From positions 57,459-121,458 of the forward strand of contig JBMOKJ010000008.1 of NCBI GenBank assembly GCA_049315325.1: a stretch of DNA of 64,000 nt. The letters run 5' to 3'. This DNA is from CAXXIC01 sp049315325 (GTDB taxonomy: Bacteria > Bacteroidota > Bacteroidia > Bacteroidales > UBA7332). The notes under the pieces were generated by a model, which saw only the letters and a program-made list of their open reading frames with translations, was not told where the DNA came from and did not search any database. This document shows positions 27,165 through 35,248 of this stretch, piece after piece. Positions within the stretch are counted from its first letter, which is position 1; every line of letters begins with the position of its first letter. The position numbers and the translations under genes are program-made.

Positions 27165-27192
27165 TTCGAATCTCTTGATTAGCTTGAAATCA

Positions 27193-27223
27193 TTGTAGAT
27201 TAACCCTCATTTTGTTACTTTTG
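27193..27223 (+). promoter_or_regulatory. Promoter of trmD
   Basis: TTG (27193-27195), 20-base spacer, TACTTTTG (27216-27223), matching TAnnTTTG, 18 bases before the ATG. It is back to back with the ligA promoter. Confidence 0.62.
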
Positions 27224-27241
27224 CACTAAATCTAAAGAATA

Positions 27242-27916
27242 ATGAGAATCGATATAATTACTGTATTACCTGAATTGATTGAGAGTCCGCTAAATCACTC
27301 TATTCTAAAGCGAGCCCAAGATAAAGGACTAGCAGAAATCCATCTCCATAATTTAAGAGATTATTCGTTGGATAAACATAGACGAGTTGATGATTACCCT
27401 TTTGGTGGATCTGCAGGAATGGTTCTTCAGATTGAGCCTATTGATCTAATTATCAATCTGTTGAAGGAAGAACGAGAGTATGATGAAGTAATATTCACTT
27501 CACCTGATGGTGAAAGGTTTGATCAAAAAATGGCAAATTCTCTATCGATGTACAAGAATCTGATAATCCTTTGTGGACATTATAAAGGTATTGATTTCAG
27601 AATACGTGAGCACTTGATTACGAAGGAGATATCGGTCGGAGATTATGTTTTGACTGGTGGTGAATTGGCGGCTGCAATAATATGCGATGCAGTAGTTAGA
27701 GTTATTCCTGGTGTTATTTCTGATGAACAGTCAGCGCTTTCAGACTCTTTTCAGGATAATCTTCTTGCTGCTCCGGTTTATACACGACCTTCTGACTATA
27801 AGGGATGGAAAGTGCCTGAGATTCTACTCTCTGGTCATCAACAAAAAATCGAGGAGTGGCAGTTGCAGCAATCATTTGATCGCACACAAAAACTACGCCC
27901 CGATTTGTTGAAATAA
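27242..27916 (+). CDS. trmD: tRNA (guanine-N1-)-methyltransferase TrmD
   Basis: Methylates G37 at N1 in tRNAs with G36, preventing +1 frameshifting. The 224-aa length is typical. Knot-fold signatures are RIDIITVLPEL at the N-terminus, DYPFGGSAGMVLQIEPI (about 51-67), LILCGHYKGIDFRIREHLITKEISVGDYVLTGGELAAAI (about 102-140, SAM-binding knot) and PVYTRPSDYKGWKVPEILLSGHQQKIEEW (about 177-205). It stands alone rather than in the rimM-rplS cluster of proteobacteria. It is divergent from ligA and convergent with the endonuclease gene, with a 12-base gap and no clear terminator between. Confidence 0.97.
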   Translation: MRIDIITVLPELIESPLNHSILKRAQDKGLAEIHLHNLRDYSLDKHRRVDDYPFGGSAGMVLQIEPIDLIINLLKEEREYDEVIFTSPDGERFDQKMANSLSMYKNLIILCGHYKGIDFRIREHLITKEISVGDYVLTGGELAAAIICDAVVRVIPGVISDEQSALSDSFQDNLLAAPVYTRPSDYKGWKVPEILLSGHQQKIEEWQLQQSFDRTQKLRPDLLK

Positions 27917-27928
27917 ACTTAATTGGAT

Positions 27929-28957
27929 TTAATGCGGCATTATTTTTTTTGTACAAATTCCTTTATTGCTGTTTATAACCGCAATAAACACTTTTTTTGT
28001 CTGAAAGTGAATTCTATTAGCACCTGCGAAAATAGGTGTTTTCGTAATTATACGACCTTGCAAATCGAAAACTGAAAGTTCTCCATCTACGGAAATATCA
28101 TCAATAACTAATTCTGAATTACTATAATACATTGATGGGGTATACAGCACCTCTTTAATTGAGGTTGTGAAGTTTTCGTTTTGTTTATCACCCCAAATAT
28201 ATTCAGCTAATTCTGGATAGTCAATATATGGATTTCTATTCTTTTGAATTGCATATATAGCGTTATTTCTATCCAATTCTTTTTGACTTACTGGGTCTTG
28301 ACGGTGCCATTTTAGAAAAAGACTCTGACTCCATGCAGATAAAGCTGGATATACTGTTTGATTGAAAGACTCCCCTCCAATAGATGTCATTATATTTTCA
28401 TAACGTGTAGAAAAATAAAAGTAGGTTCTAGCAAAGTCGCCTTTGTATTCATCATCTGGTTCAAATACAGTACCTGAATAACCTGAAAATGTACTGCTTC
28501 CTAATTTTCCTTTGCCATTACTCAGTGTTGTGCCACCGCTACATTCTCCGTAGGGATAATTATTTCTTTGTCCGTTCACTTTTCCATCTGTCGGATAAAC
28601 ATGAAATGCATCACTTTTCATTGGTGTTGCTTCATTAAACCAGCTTTGTGGAATTGAATGTTCACGATTATAACAATCGCACACAACTGAATAATTGCCA
28701 CATTTTTTTAGACCATGAGTCCAGTCACAAACAGAATACATATCCCATACTTTACCTGCAATATTATCTGAAGTTAAGTAAGTAGTGTAAAGCCCATCAT
28801 ATCCTTTATCCGTATGTCCTTTTATTTTATCATACAATGCTGTTTTTAGAGCAGCTTTGTTTTTCCCTTCAGCAGTTGTATAGTAGCCTGAGGGAGCTTG
28901 AGCATAAACATACAATCCTATTACAAGGCTAATGAAAAATAGTGTGATTTTTCTCAT
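27929..28957 (-). CDS. Secreted endonuclease I family nuclease with T9SS-like C-terminus
   Basis: A 342-aa exported nuclease. The signal peptide covers residues 1-20 (ending VYAQA). The endonuclease I (EndA/NucM) domain has the catalytic block NREHSIPQSWF with His100 and the DAFHVYPTDGKVNGQRNNYPYGE block (about 116-138), with Asn132/133 as probable metal ligands. Cys residues at 77, 86, 93 and 95 could form disulfides. The last about 70 residues (LSVFDLQGRIITKT...GANRIHF...KKIMPH) resemble a T9SS type A sorting domain, so secretion or surface attachment is inferred. Likely role: extracellular DNA degradation for nutrient or phosphate supply. Confidence 0.87.
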   Translation of the reverse strand: MRKITLFFISLVIGLYVYAQAPSGYYTTAEGKNKAALKTALYDKIKGHTDKGYDGLYTTYLTSDNIAGKVWDMYSVCDWTHGLKKCGNYSVVCDCYNREHSIPQSWFNEATPMKSDAFHVYPTDGKVNGQRNNYPYGECSGGTTLSNGKGKLGSSTFSGYSGTVFEPDDEYKGDFARTYFYFSTRYENIMTSIGGESFNQTVYPALSAWSQSLFLKWHRQDPVSQKELDRNNAIYAIQKNRNPYIDYPELAEYIWGDKQNENFTTSIKEVLYTPSMYYSNSELVIDDISVDGELSVFDLQGRIITKTPIFAGANRIHFQTKKVFIAVINSNKGICTKKIMPH

Positions 28958-29007
28958 ATTTAATTTGTTTAAAAATGTGAATTTATAGTTAATTTTGATT
29001 TTATTTA

Positions 29008-29015
29008 CAAAGATA
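29008..29015 (-). promoter_or_regulatory. Putative -7 element for the endonuclease gene
   Basis: TATCTTTG on the minus strand matches TAnnTTTG, 50 bases from the start codon. No -33 TTG is evident at normal spacing. Confidence 0.45.
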
Positions 29016-29020
29016 AAAAA

Positions 29021-29046
29021 ATTGAGCAGAATACTTTCTACTCAAT
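29021..29046 (-). terminator. Rho-independent terminator after pyrD
   Basis: On the minus strand, ATTGAGTAGAA pairs with TTCTGCTCAAT around a 4-base loop, one internal mismatch, followed by TTTTTTATC. A second, AT-only hairpin (29063-29086) lies between it and the stop. Confidence 0.85.
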
Positions 29047-29087
29047 CTTATATTATATGTATTTTTAACTTCATTTAAAGTTAAAAT

Positions 29088-29999
29088 TTATATATTTAAT
29101 CCACCAATTATCTGATTAACAGACAAATAATCGTGTCTATCTAAATAATCAGTCAATCCGTCTAACACTTTTAGACAGACATCAGGCTCAATAAAATTAG
29201 CTGTTCCGACCTGAATTGCTGTAGCTCCAGCAAGAAGAAATTCAACTGCATCTTGCCAATTCATGATGCCTCCCATACCAATTACTGGAATTTTGACAGC
29301 TCTTGATGTTTTCCAAACCATCGCTAGAGCGACAGGTTTTACGCATGGGCCAGATAACCCGCCAGTAACAGTTGATAACAAAGGTCGTTGCTTTTCAACA
29401 TCAATTGCCATGCCAAGTAGAGTATTGATTAACGAAACTGAATCAGCACCCTCAGCCTCTGCTGCACGTGCTATCTCAGTTATATCAGTTACATTAGGTG
29501 ATAGTTTTACAATCAATGTTTTAGGATATACCTTACGAACTGCTTTTACAACCTCTGCTGCACTTGAAGCACAAACACCAAAAGACATTCCTCCTTGCTT
29601 TACATTGGGGCAAGATATATTTAACTCAATAGCCGTAACTCTGTCTAATTCAGCGACCTTTTCAGTGCATTTTATATAATCTTCTATCGTTGAACCATTT
29701 ACATTTACCACTAAATGAGAGTCGATATCTTTAATTCTCGGATAGATTATATCAGCAAAATAGTGAACCCCTTTATTCTGTAAACCAACAGCGTTCAACA
29801 TTCCAGCGGGTGTTTCTGCCATTCTAGGATAAGCATTTCCTTGACGTGGCTCAAATGTTGTACCCTTAACCACATAGCCACCCAAGAGTGAGAGGTCTAA
29901 GAAATCAGCAAATTCTTCCCCAAAACCGAACGTACCAGAAGCAGTCATAACTGGATTTTTCAACTCCAACTGACCAATTTTTACGCTTAAATCTGCCAT
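29088..29999 (-). CDS. pyrD: Dihydroorotate dehydrogenase, class 1B catalytic subunit
   Basis: Oxidises dihydroorotate to orotate in de novo pyrimidine synthesis. The 303-aa FMN barrel starts LSVKIGQLELKNPVMTASGTFGFG. It contains NVNGSTIEDYIKC, the active-site block ELNISCPNVKQGGMSFG with the class 1B catalytic Cys (about 133), IVKLSPNVTDI, and the FMN phosphate site VIGMGGIMNWQDAVEFLLAGATAIQVGTA. Class 1B enzymes work as a heterotetramer with PyrK, which is encoded immediately upstream with a 13-base overlap, so electrons pass to NAD+. Confidence 0.97.
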   Translation of the reverse strand: MADLSVKIGQLELKNPVMTASGTFGFGEEFADFLDLSLLGGYVVKGTTFEPRQGNAYPRMAETPAGMLNAVGLQNKGVHYFADIIYPRIKDIDSHLVVNVNGSTIEDYIKCTEKVAELDRVTAIELNISCPNVKQGGMSFGVCASSAAEVVKAVRKVYPKTLIVKLSPNVTDITEIARAAEAEGADSVSLINTLLGMAIDVEKQRPLLSTVTGGLSGPCVKPVALAMVWKTSRAVKIPVIGMGGIMNWQDAVEFLLAGATAIQVGTANFIEPDVCLKVLDGLTDYLDRHDYLSVNQIIGGLNI

Positions 30000-30763
30000 G
30001 TTAACTCATTTATATTAAAAACTGGTCCTTCGGTGCAGACACAGACATTTCCATTTACCGTATTTTCAACACAACACAAACAAACGCCAAATCCACAAGC
30101 CATTGTATTCTCAAGCGAAACCTCACATTCGATGGCATTTCGTTTAGCATAAGAGGCCACTGCTACCATCATTGGTTTTGGACCACAAGTATAAATAAAA
30201 TCAAATTTTTGATTTTGTAGGATTGAGTGTTGAGTCACATATCCTTTTTCACCTGCCGAACCATCTTCCGTCGTGGTGTATAGGTTTCCGAATTTTGAAA
30301 ATTCATCTAATTGGAGAAGATCCTTTTCAGAGCGAGCACCTAGTAAGAAGTTGGGTGTAATTCCATTTTCTTTCAGTTGTTTACCAAAAAATAACATAGG
30401 CGCTGTCCCAACTCCGCCACCAACGAGTAGGACTGATTTTGAGCCTCCAGAAGGCATAGTGAACGAGTTTCCCAGGGGAAACATCATATTTAAAGTTTCT
30501 CCAGTCTGAAGAAGAGATAATTTACGCGTGCCTTCTCCAACTATTTGAATTAACAACCACATTTGATTGCTATTTTCATCAATAAAATTAATGGAAATTG
30601 GACGACGAAGAAAAGTACTTGGTGAGTTTTCAACCTTAAGTTCCACGAATTGACCGGGAAACATATCTGGTAACTTTTGATCGGAAGTTAACTTTAGTAA
30701 AAAGTAGTTTGCATTGAGTGCAACATTCTCCACAATAGTCAGATCCGAGACTATTTTTCTCAT
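29987..30763 (-). CDS. pyrK: Dihydroorotate dehydrogenase electron transfer subunit
   Basis: The 258-aa FAD/[2Fe-2S] protein shuttles electrons from PyrD to NAD+. It shows a ferredoxin-reductase-like FAD domain (FPGQFVELKVENSPSTFLRRPISI, about 40-63), an NAD-binding motif LLVGGGVGTAPMLFF (about 113-127), and a C-terminal iron-sulfur loop with the spacing C-x4-C-x2-C (MACGFGVCLCCVENTVNG then VCVCTEGPVF). The 13-base overlap with pyrD indicates coupled translation. An unusual palindrome surrounds its promoter -7 element. Confidence 0.96.
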   Translation of the reverse strand: MRKIVSDLTIVENVALNANYFLLKLTSDQKLPDMFPGQFVELKVENSPSTFLRRPISINFIDENSNQMWLLIQIVGEGTRKLSLLQTGETLNMMFPLGNSFTMPSGGSKSVLLVGGGVGTAPMLFFGKQLKENGITPNFLLGARSEKDLLQLDEFSKFGNLYTTTEDGSAGEKGYVTQHSILQNQKFDFIYTCGPKPMMVAVASYAKRNAIECEVSLENTMACGFGVCLCCVENTVNGNVCVCTEGPVFNINELTWQI

Positions 30764-30781
30764 GATTTTCCAAATTTCAAA

Positions 30782-30803
30782 TTCGAGTGCAAATATACTC
30801 GAA
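30782..30803. promoter_or_regulatory. Palindrome over the pyrKD -7 element (candidate operator)
   Basis: Arms TTCGAGT (30782-30788) and ACTCGAA (30797-30803) flank 8 bases and overlap the minus-strand -7 element TATATTTG (30797-30790). The position over the promoter fits a repressor site; no regulator is identified. Confidence 0.45.
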
Positions 30804-30850
30804 AAACAGTCAAAAGAGGAGCATATAGACTCTAAATATTGAAAAAAGGG

Positions 30851-31300
30851 CTACTTTTTATCCTCATTTTCGGGAATGAACGTCTCGAAAGACTTATCAG
30901 AATAGAAAATCATTATTCGGTCAATGCGCTTTGAATTCTTTTGCACATTATTGTCTAATTGCAATCCAAGTATAGGTAGGGGTGTCGAAGGAAGTGCTTC
31001 ATTCATATCACCGTTTTGAGCAACAACTTGAATAGCTTCTTTTTCAGTTACAGGCATATCTTCGAACAAAGCCTGTTGAATGGGTGCATTGGATTTATAT
31101 TTTACGCCGCGTCCAAATATTAACCAATCGGATGAAATGTCATTATAACGCTCCAATATTTTGGACACAATATCGAGGCTCGGGTTATTACGCCCCGACA
31201 TTGTATGTGTCATTGTCGTTCGTTTTACCCCGATTTCATCGGCAAAGGTGCTTAGATTCAAACCTTTGTCTACCATTAATTGCTGAATGCGTGCTAACAT
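30851..31300 (-). CDS. XRE-type helix-turn-helix transcriptional regulator
   Basis: With the ATG at 31300 the protein is 149 aa. Residues 1-65 form a Cro/C1-type HTH (MLARIQQLMVDKGLNLSTFADEIGVKRTTMTHTMSGRNNPSLDIVSKILERY) with the usual GRNNPSLD recognition-loop pattern, ending in SSDWLIFGRG. The rest (about 70-149) is a low-complexity linker and a short C-terminal tail without a known effector domain. A start at 31363 would add 21 hydrophobic, Cys-rich residues read through the promoter, so I reject it. It is monocistronic. Many TATAAC half-sites lie just upstream, suggesting autoregulation. Confidence 0.82.
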   Translation of the reverse strand: MLARIQQLMVDKGLNLSTFADEIGVKRTTMTHTMSGRNNPSLDIVSKILERYNDISSDWLIFGRGVKYKSNAPIQQALFEDMPVTEKEAIQVVAQNGDMNEALPSTPLPILGLQLDNNVQKNSKRIDRIMIFYSDKSFETFIPENEDKK

Positions 31301-32079
31301 TTGTAAATGGATTATTTTAATTTTGATACAAATATAACAAATAAGAATCGAACAGTAATACAATAATAATGATATATTTATAACAAATTACTTGTATATA
31401 AGTTGTTATATTTATAACATAGGTTATATTGCTTAATGGATCGTTTTTTACGAAGAATCTAGTCTTCAATATTTGCTAGATAAATATGGAACAAACTAAT
31501 TGTTCTTGATAATAACATAATTATTTGATATTTAATAGTTTAACTTTAAATATATTAGCCTAATCATATACTTATATGGTAAAAGATACAGATTATACAC
31601 GTTTAGTCTAATCTTCATTTCCTTAATATTGACATATAATACTGATATTCAATTATTTATAAATAAATAATCCGCTTATAACAGATCATTATAACAACAA
31701 AACCATACAGACTTTAATAGAAATGGAATACACTGTTACTAATGTTTATGGATGGAATTTTAATGAATATAACTAGGTAGAAATGTGGATGTAATTTAAA
31801 CATATGCTATTAATATAATTTTCAACCTTAATTAATTACATTTGTATCAGCACATTAGTAGATGTTTGATATATTTATAACTTAATATTTTGGATTGTGT
31901 AACAAATAATCGAACTGAAATGGCAAATATGATATTAATGTATATTCATTGCTAAAACTGCGTACAAATGTAAAAAGCTCACAGAATATTTGATTCTGAA
32001 AGCCTTTATATTTTAATATACTGTTGATTGTTAGTATATTAAGTATGATTTCGTATATTGAGATTCTGGAGTAGAAAAA
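31301..32079. other. Gene-free AT-rich intergenic region, 779 bp
   Basis: No credible open frame on either strand. The right-hand side near the HTH gene carries a minus-strand -7 element TATATTTG (31336-31329) and a cluster of TATAAC/GTTATA half-sites at 31333, 31379, 31405, 31413 and 31423. The 14-mer GATATATTTATAAC occurs twice (31371-31384 and 31868-31881). Further TATAAC copies are at 31677 and 31690. No tRNA or terminator-like hairpin with a T-run is seen. Confidence 0.6.
31405..31418. promoter_or_regulatory. Candidate HTH-regulator operator
   Basis: GTTATA-TT-TATAAC, perfect 6-bp arms, about 105 bases upstream of the HTH gene start; it is the best-formed member of the TATAAC cluster. 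Confidence 0.4.
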
Positions 32080-33096
32080 TTAATTGTGTAATATTTTGAA
32101 AAGTAGTTCCCGTAGCAACTCTCCATCAGGAATGTTGTTACTCCCCACTCCTTTTGCTTTTGCATCGTATTGACGAATCATCGACACAATATTCATAGTT
32201 GCCTGTGGAGAATAATTTTTTAAACCGATTAGATAACTTTTTGCTTGAAAAGGAGACAATCTCAATCCTTGCGCAATGGATGCTTCATCTTTACGTGGGA
32301 GATAATAGCACAGCATTAAATGACTGAAATAATTGTAGAGCACAATTAGTGAAAGGATAATTGGATTGTTTTTTGAGTTTTTATCAAAATAGTGAGCTAT
32401 GCGATTAGACTTCAATACATCTTTCGAAATTACTGCATTTAAGAATTCATAATTGTTATACTCTTTACTGATACCTATATTTCGTTCTACTAAATCTGCA
32501 GTAATGATATTGGACCCTGCGGGCATTGTGATCCACAACTTGTCAATTTCACCACAAATGCGGTTTAAATCTTGACCAATAAAGTCGGCCAGCATAATAC
32601 TAGCTTTAGGTTCTATTCTCCCACCCTTTTTTGAAGTATATTCAGTAATCCAAGCAGGCACTTGATTATCGTATATTTTCTTCGATTCAAAAACTACTCC
32701 TATTTTGTCAATCTCAGCAATTATTTTTTTCCGTCCATCGATCGTTCCATTCTTGTAGTTGATAACCAAAATAGTTGATGGCACTAAGCGAGTTACATAG
32801 GAAACTAAATCTTCAATTTTCTTTACTTCCTGAGCTTCTTTAATTACAACCACTCTGTATTGCGAAAAAGTGGGATAAAACCTGGCTTCATTAATTATTG
32901 TTTCGACTGATACATCAGACCCATAACGTATAATTTCGTTGAAATCGCGCTCTGAATCATCTAATGCATTCTTTAATAGAGCATCCGTTATCTGGTCGAT
33001 AAAGTAGGGCTCCTCTCCCATTAATAAATAGACTGGAGCAAATTCTTTTCTCGAAATTTGTGTAAGAATATTTTCGAAACTTAATTTCTTGGCCAT
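32080..33096 (-). CDS. holA: DNA polymerase III subunit delta
   Basis: The delta subunit opens the beta sliding clamp within the clamp loader. The 338-aa protein has the family start (KLSFENILTQISRKEFAPVYLLMGEEPYFIDQITDALL), then DFNEIIRYGSDVSVETIINEARFYPTFSQYRVVVIKEAQEV (about 48-88), an AAA+-like lid, and a C-terminal collar domain rich in helices (about 215-338: LRLSPFQAKSYLIGLKNYSPQATMNIVSMIRQYDAKAKGVG). The Walker A motif is absent, as expected for delta. It lies 7 bases after amn, in the same operon. Confidence 0.93.
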   Translation of the reverse strand: MAKKLSFENILTQISRKEFAPVYLLMGEEPYFIDQITDALLKNALDDSERDFNEIIRYGSDVSVETIINEARFYPTFSQYRVVVIKEAQEVKKIEDLVSYVTRLVPSTILVINYKNGTIDGRKKIIAEIDKIGVVFESKKIYDNQVPAWITEYTSKKGGRIEPKASIMLADFIGQDLNRICGEIDKLWITMPAGSNIITADLVERNIGISKEYNNYEFLNAVISKDVLKSNRIAHYFDKNSKNNPIILSLIVLYNYFSHLMLCYYLPRKDEASIAQGLRLSPFQAKSYLIGLKNYSPQATMNIVSMIRQYDAKAKGVGSNNIPDGELLRELLFKILHN

Positions 33097-33103
33097 TGTT
33101 TTA

Positions 33104-33874
33104 TTAGTCGAATCTCAAGTGTTTTACGGTTTTTCTATTTTCGAGAAGCATGCCTAACGATTCAATCCCAATCAACACATGATCGGTGACAAATTTCTCA
33201 TTGATTAATTTGTCGCTTTGTTCAGTTTTTACGCCCTCGGACACCATAGGTTGGTCGGTAATTAGCAGTAATGCTCCTGTTGGAATTTCATTGTAAAATC
33301 CAACTGTAAACAAAGTTGCTGTCTCCATATCAATTCCCATACATCGGGTTTTGCGGAGGTATTCTTTGAAATTATCATCGTGTTCCCAAACTCTGCGGTT
33401 AGTTGTAAACACCGTGCCTGTCCAGTAGTCTCTTTCGTGATTTCTAATGGTTGTAGAAACCGCACGTTGAAGACTAAAAGCTGGAAGTGCTGGGACTTCT
33501 GCTGGTAAATAAATATCTGATGTGCCTTCTCCTCGAATCGCAGCGATTGGTAAAATAAAATCTCCAAGCTGGTTTATTTTTTTTAATCCGCCACATTTGC
33601 CCAAAAACAGAACAGCTTTTGGGTTTACCGCGGTCAAAAGATCCATTATACTCGCTGCATTTGCAGTTCCCATACCAAAGTTAATAATCATAACGCCATC
33701 AGCAATAGCGTTCGGCATATTTACATCTTTCAAAAAAGGAACGTTAAAATGTTCAGCAAAAATCTCTACATATTTGTTGAAATTGGTCAACAAAATGTAC
33801 TCAGTAAACTCTTCAAGTTTTCGGCCAGTGTATCGCGGCAACCAATTTTCTACAATCTCTTGTTTTGTCTTCAT
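33104..33874 (-). CDS. amn: AMP nucleosidase
   Basis: Hydrolyses AMP to adenine and ribose-5-phosphate. The 256-aa single-domain form is usual in Bacteroidetes, without the N-terminal regulatory domain of the E. coli enzyme. The nucleoside-phosphorylase fold is visible: VMIINFGMGTANAASIMDLLTA (about 62-83), AVLFLGKCGGLKK (glycine-rich site), PIAAIRGEGTSDIYLPAEVPALP (about 110-132), and the purine and ribose site MGIDMETATLFTVGF (about 183-197). Uridine phosphorylase-type enzymes are related, but the RGEGTSD-IYLP block favours AMP nucleosidase. It is upstream of holA and divergent from the HsdR-N gene. Confidence 0.88.
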   Translation of the reverse strand: MKTKQEIVENWLPRYTGRKLEEFTEYILLTNFNKYVEIFAEHFNVPFLKDVNMPNAIADGVMIINFGMGTANAASIMDLLTAVNPKAVLFLGKCGGLKKINQLGDFILPIAAIRGEGTSDIYLPAEVPALPAFSLQRAVSTTIRNHERDYWTGTVFTTNRRVWEHDDNFKEYLRKTRCMGIDMETATLFTVGFYNEIPTGALLLITDQPMVSEGVKTEQSDKLINEKFVTDHVLIGIESLGMLLENRKTVKHLRFD

Positions 33875-33958
33875 ATTTCCCTACTTTTGTAAATCAATTT
33901 CAATTTTCAAAATAAACATTTTTATTAAAATTAATTAATCAATCCGCAAAAATACAAA

Positions 33959-34411
33959 ATGTTAAGATTAAATCTACCATCAAAAGAGTTTAAAATTAAA
34001 GAATCTGATGGAAAATTAGCAATTTTTGACGATATAAGAAAGAAATATGTTGCTTTGACTCCCGAAGAATGGGTTAGACAAAACTTTATTCACTACTTAA
34101 TAAGTGACAAAAATTACCCTAAATCTCTGATTGCTAATGAAATATCTATAAAGCTAAACAACACCATTAAGCGTTGTGACTCTGTGATTTATGATCGGCT
34201 TTTAAACCCTTTGGTTATTGTGGAATTCAAAGCTCCTGAGGTTGAAATCACACAAGCTGTGTTTGATCAAATTAGTCGCTACAACATTGTGTTCAAAGTA
34301 CCTTATCTAATTGTCAGCAATGGGCTTTCGCACTACTGTTGTCAGATAGATTACAACTTAAACAAAAGTATATTTTTATCTGAAATACCTGATTATAAAA
34401 CTATTATATAA
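33959..34411 (+). CDS. Stand-alone HsdR N-terminal-like (PD-(D/E)XK) protein
   Basis: A 150-aa protein corresponding to the type I restriction enzyme R N-terminal nuclease fold. It has the motifs KRCDSVIYDRLLNPLVIVEFKAPEV (Asp and the ExK of the PD-(D/E)XK core, about 77-101) followed by ITQAVFDQISRYNIVFKVPYLIVSNG. There are no helicase domains and no HsdM/HsdS nearby, so it is not a type I system. In Bacteroidetes such single-domain proteins are common next to holA/amn, as here, and their role is unknown. The reading frame ends at a terminator hairpin, so truncation is not indicated. Confidence 0.82.
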   Translation: MLRLNLPSKEFKIKESDGKLAIFDDIRKKYVALTPEEWVRQNFIHYLISDKNYPKSLIANEISIKLNNTIKRCDSVIYDRLLNPLVIVEFKAPEVEITQAVFDQISRYNIVFKVPYLIVSNGLSHYCCQIDYNLNKSIFLSEIPDYKTII

Positions 34412-34448
34412 AAGCGGGAACACTTCTAAAAAGAAATATTCCCGCTTT
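34411..34448. terminator. Bidirectional terminator
   Basis: AAAGCGGGAA / TTCCCGCTTT, 10-bp stem, A- and T-runs on each side. Located between the convergent HsdR-N and zinc-ribbon genes. Confidence 0.88.
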
Positions 34449-34470
34449 TAATATCATAATTTTTATCAAT

Positions 34471-35244
34471 TTATTCTGTAATTCCCGCTAATTCTGGGTC
34501 AATCATTACACGACCACAATATTCGCAAACGATAATTTTCTTGCGAAGTTTAACATCCATCTGTTTTTGTGGTGGAATCTTGTTGAAGCAACCGCCGCAA
34601 GCATCACGTTGGATATACACAACAGCCAAACCGTTACGTGCATTTTTACGAATGCGTTTGAAAGCTGAATGAAGACGTGGATCAATATTACCTTCTAATT
34701 TTTTTACTTTATTGCGCAAGCGCTCTTCGTCTTGTTTTGTTTCTGCAACGATATCTTCAAGCTCGTTTTTCTTTGACTCTAAATCGCCTTTTTTATCTTC
34801 CAACACTTCTCGGCTCGAAGCTAACTCTTCCGATTTAGTTTTAGACGCAGCTGTAAATTCGCGGATACGTTTTTCACACAATTCGATTTCCAATGTTTGG
34901 AATTCCATCTCCTTAGAAAGAAAGTCGAACTCACGATTGTTGCGAACGTTGTCCTGTTGAGCTTTGTACTTGTCAATTAAATCTTGAGAATTTTTGATCT
35001 CGATTTTCTTAGCAGCCAATTTAGCGCCTAAATCTTCAATCTCGTTTTTGTAGTTTTGAATACGAGTTTCCAAACCGGCCACTTCGTCTTCCAAATCTTG
35101 TACCTCAAGAGGCAATTCACCTCTCAATGTTTTAATTCTGTCGATTTCAGAAAGTATGGTTTGTAATTCAAACAGTGCTTGAAGTTTTTCTTCCACTGTC
35201 ATTTCTTTCGTCGGTGTCTCCACTTTTGCTTTTGTAGTAGCCAT
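34471..35244 (-). CDS. Coiled-coil protein with C4 zinc ribbon
   Basis: 257 aa. Residues about 15-190 are a long charged coiled coil (leucine and E/K heptads: LEDEVAGLETRIQNYKNEIEDLGAKLAAKK...). A C-terminal zinc ribbon follows with two CxxC knuckles: CGGCFNKIPPQ (about 212) and CEYCGRVMIDPE (about 236). This matches the family annotated as zf-RING_7/C4-type zinc ribbon, found in many bacteria. It is frequently next to a Nif3-like gene, as here with a 4-base gap. Nucleic-acid or ribosome binding has been suggested for relatives but its function is not settled. Confidence 0.88.
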   Translation of the reverse strand: MATTKAKVETPTKEMTVEEKLQALFELQTILSEIDRIKTLRGELPLEVQDLEDEVAGLETRIQNYKNEIEDLGAKLAAKKIEIKNSQDLIDKYKAQQDNVRNNREFDFLSKEMEFQTLEIELCEKRIREFTAASKTKSEELASSREVLEDKKGDLESKKNELEDIVAETKQDEERLRNKVKKLEGNIDPRLHSAFKRIRKNARNGLAVVYIQRDACGGCFNKIPPQKQMDVKLRKKIIVCEYCGRVMIDPELAGITE

Positions 35245-35248
35245 ACAA

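Noticed and set aside
31301..31363. Upstream start for the HTH regulator
   Set aside because: The extra residues are hydrophobic and Cys-rich and overlap the -7 element; the HTH begins right after the ATG at 31300.
33959..34411. Truncated type I restriction subunit (pseudogene)
   Set aside because: The frame ends at a natural terminator and single-domain proteins of this size recur in Bacteroidetes; no hsdM or hsdS fragments nearby.
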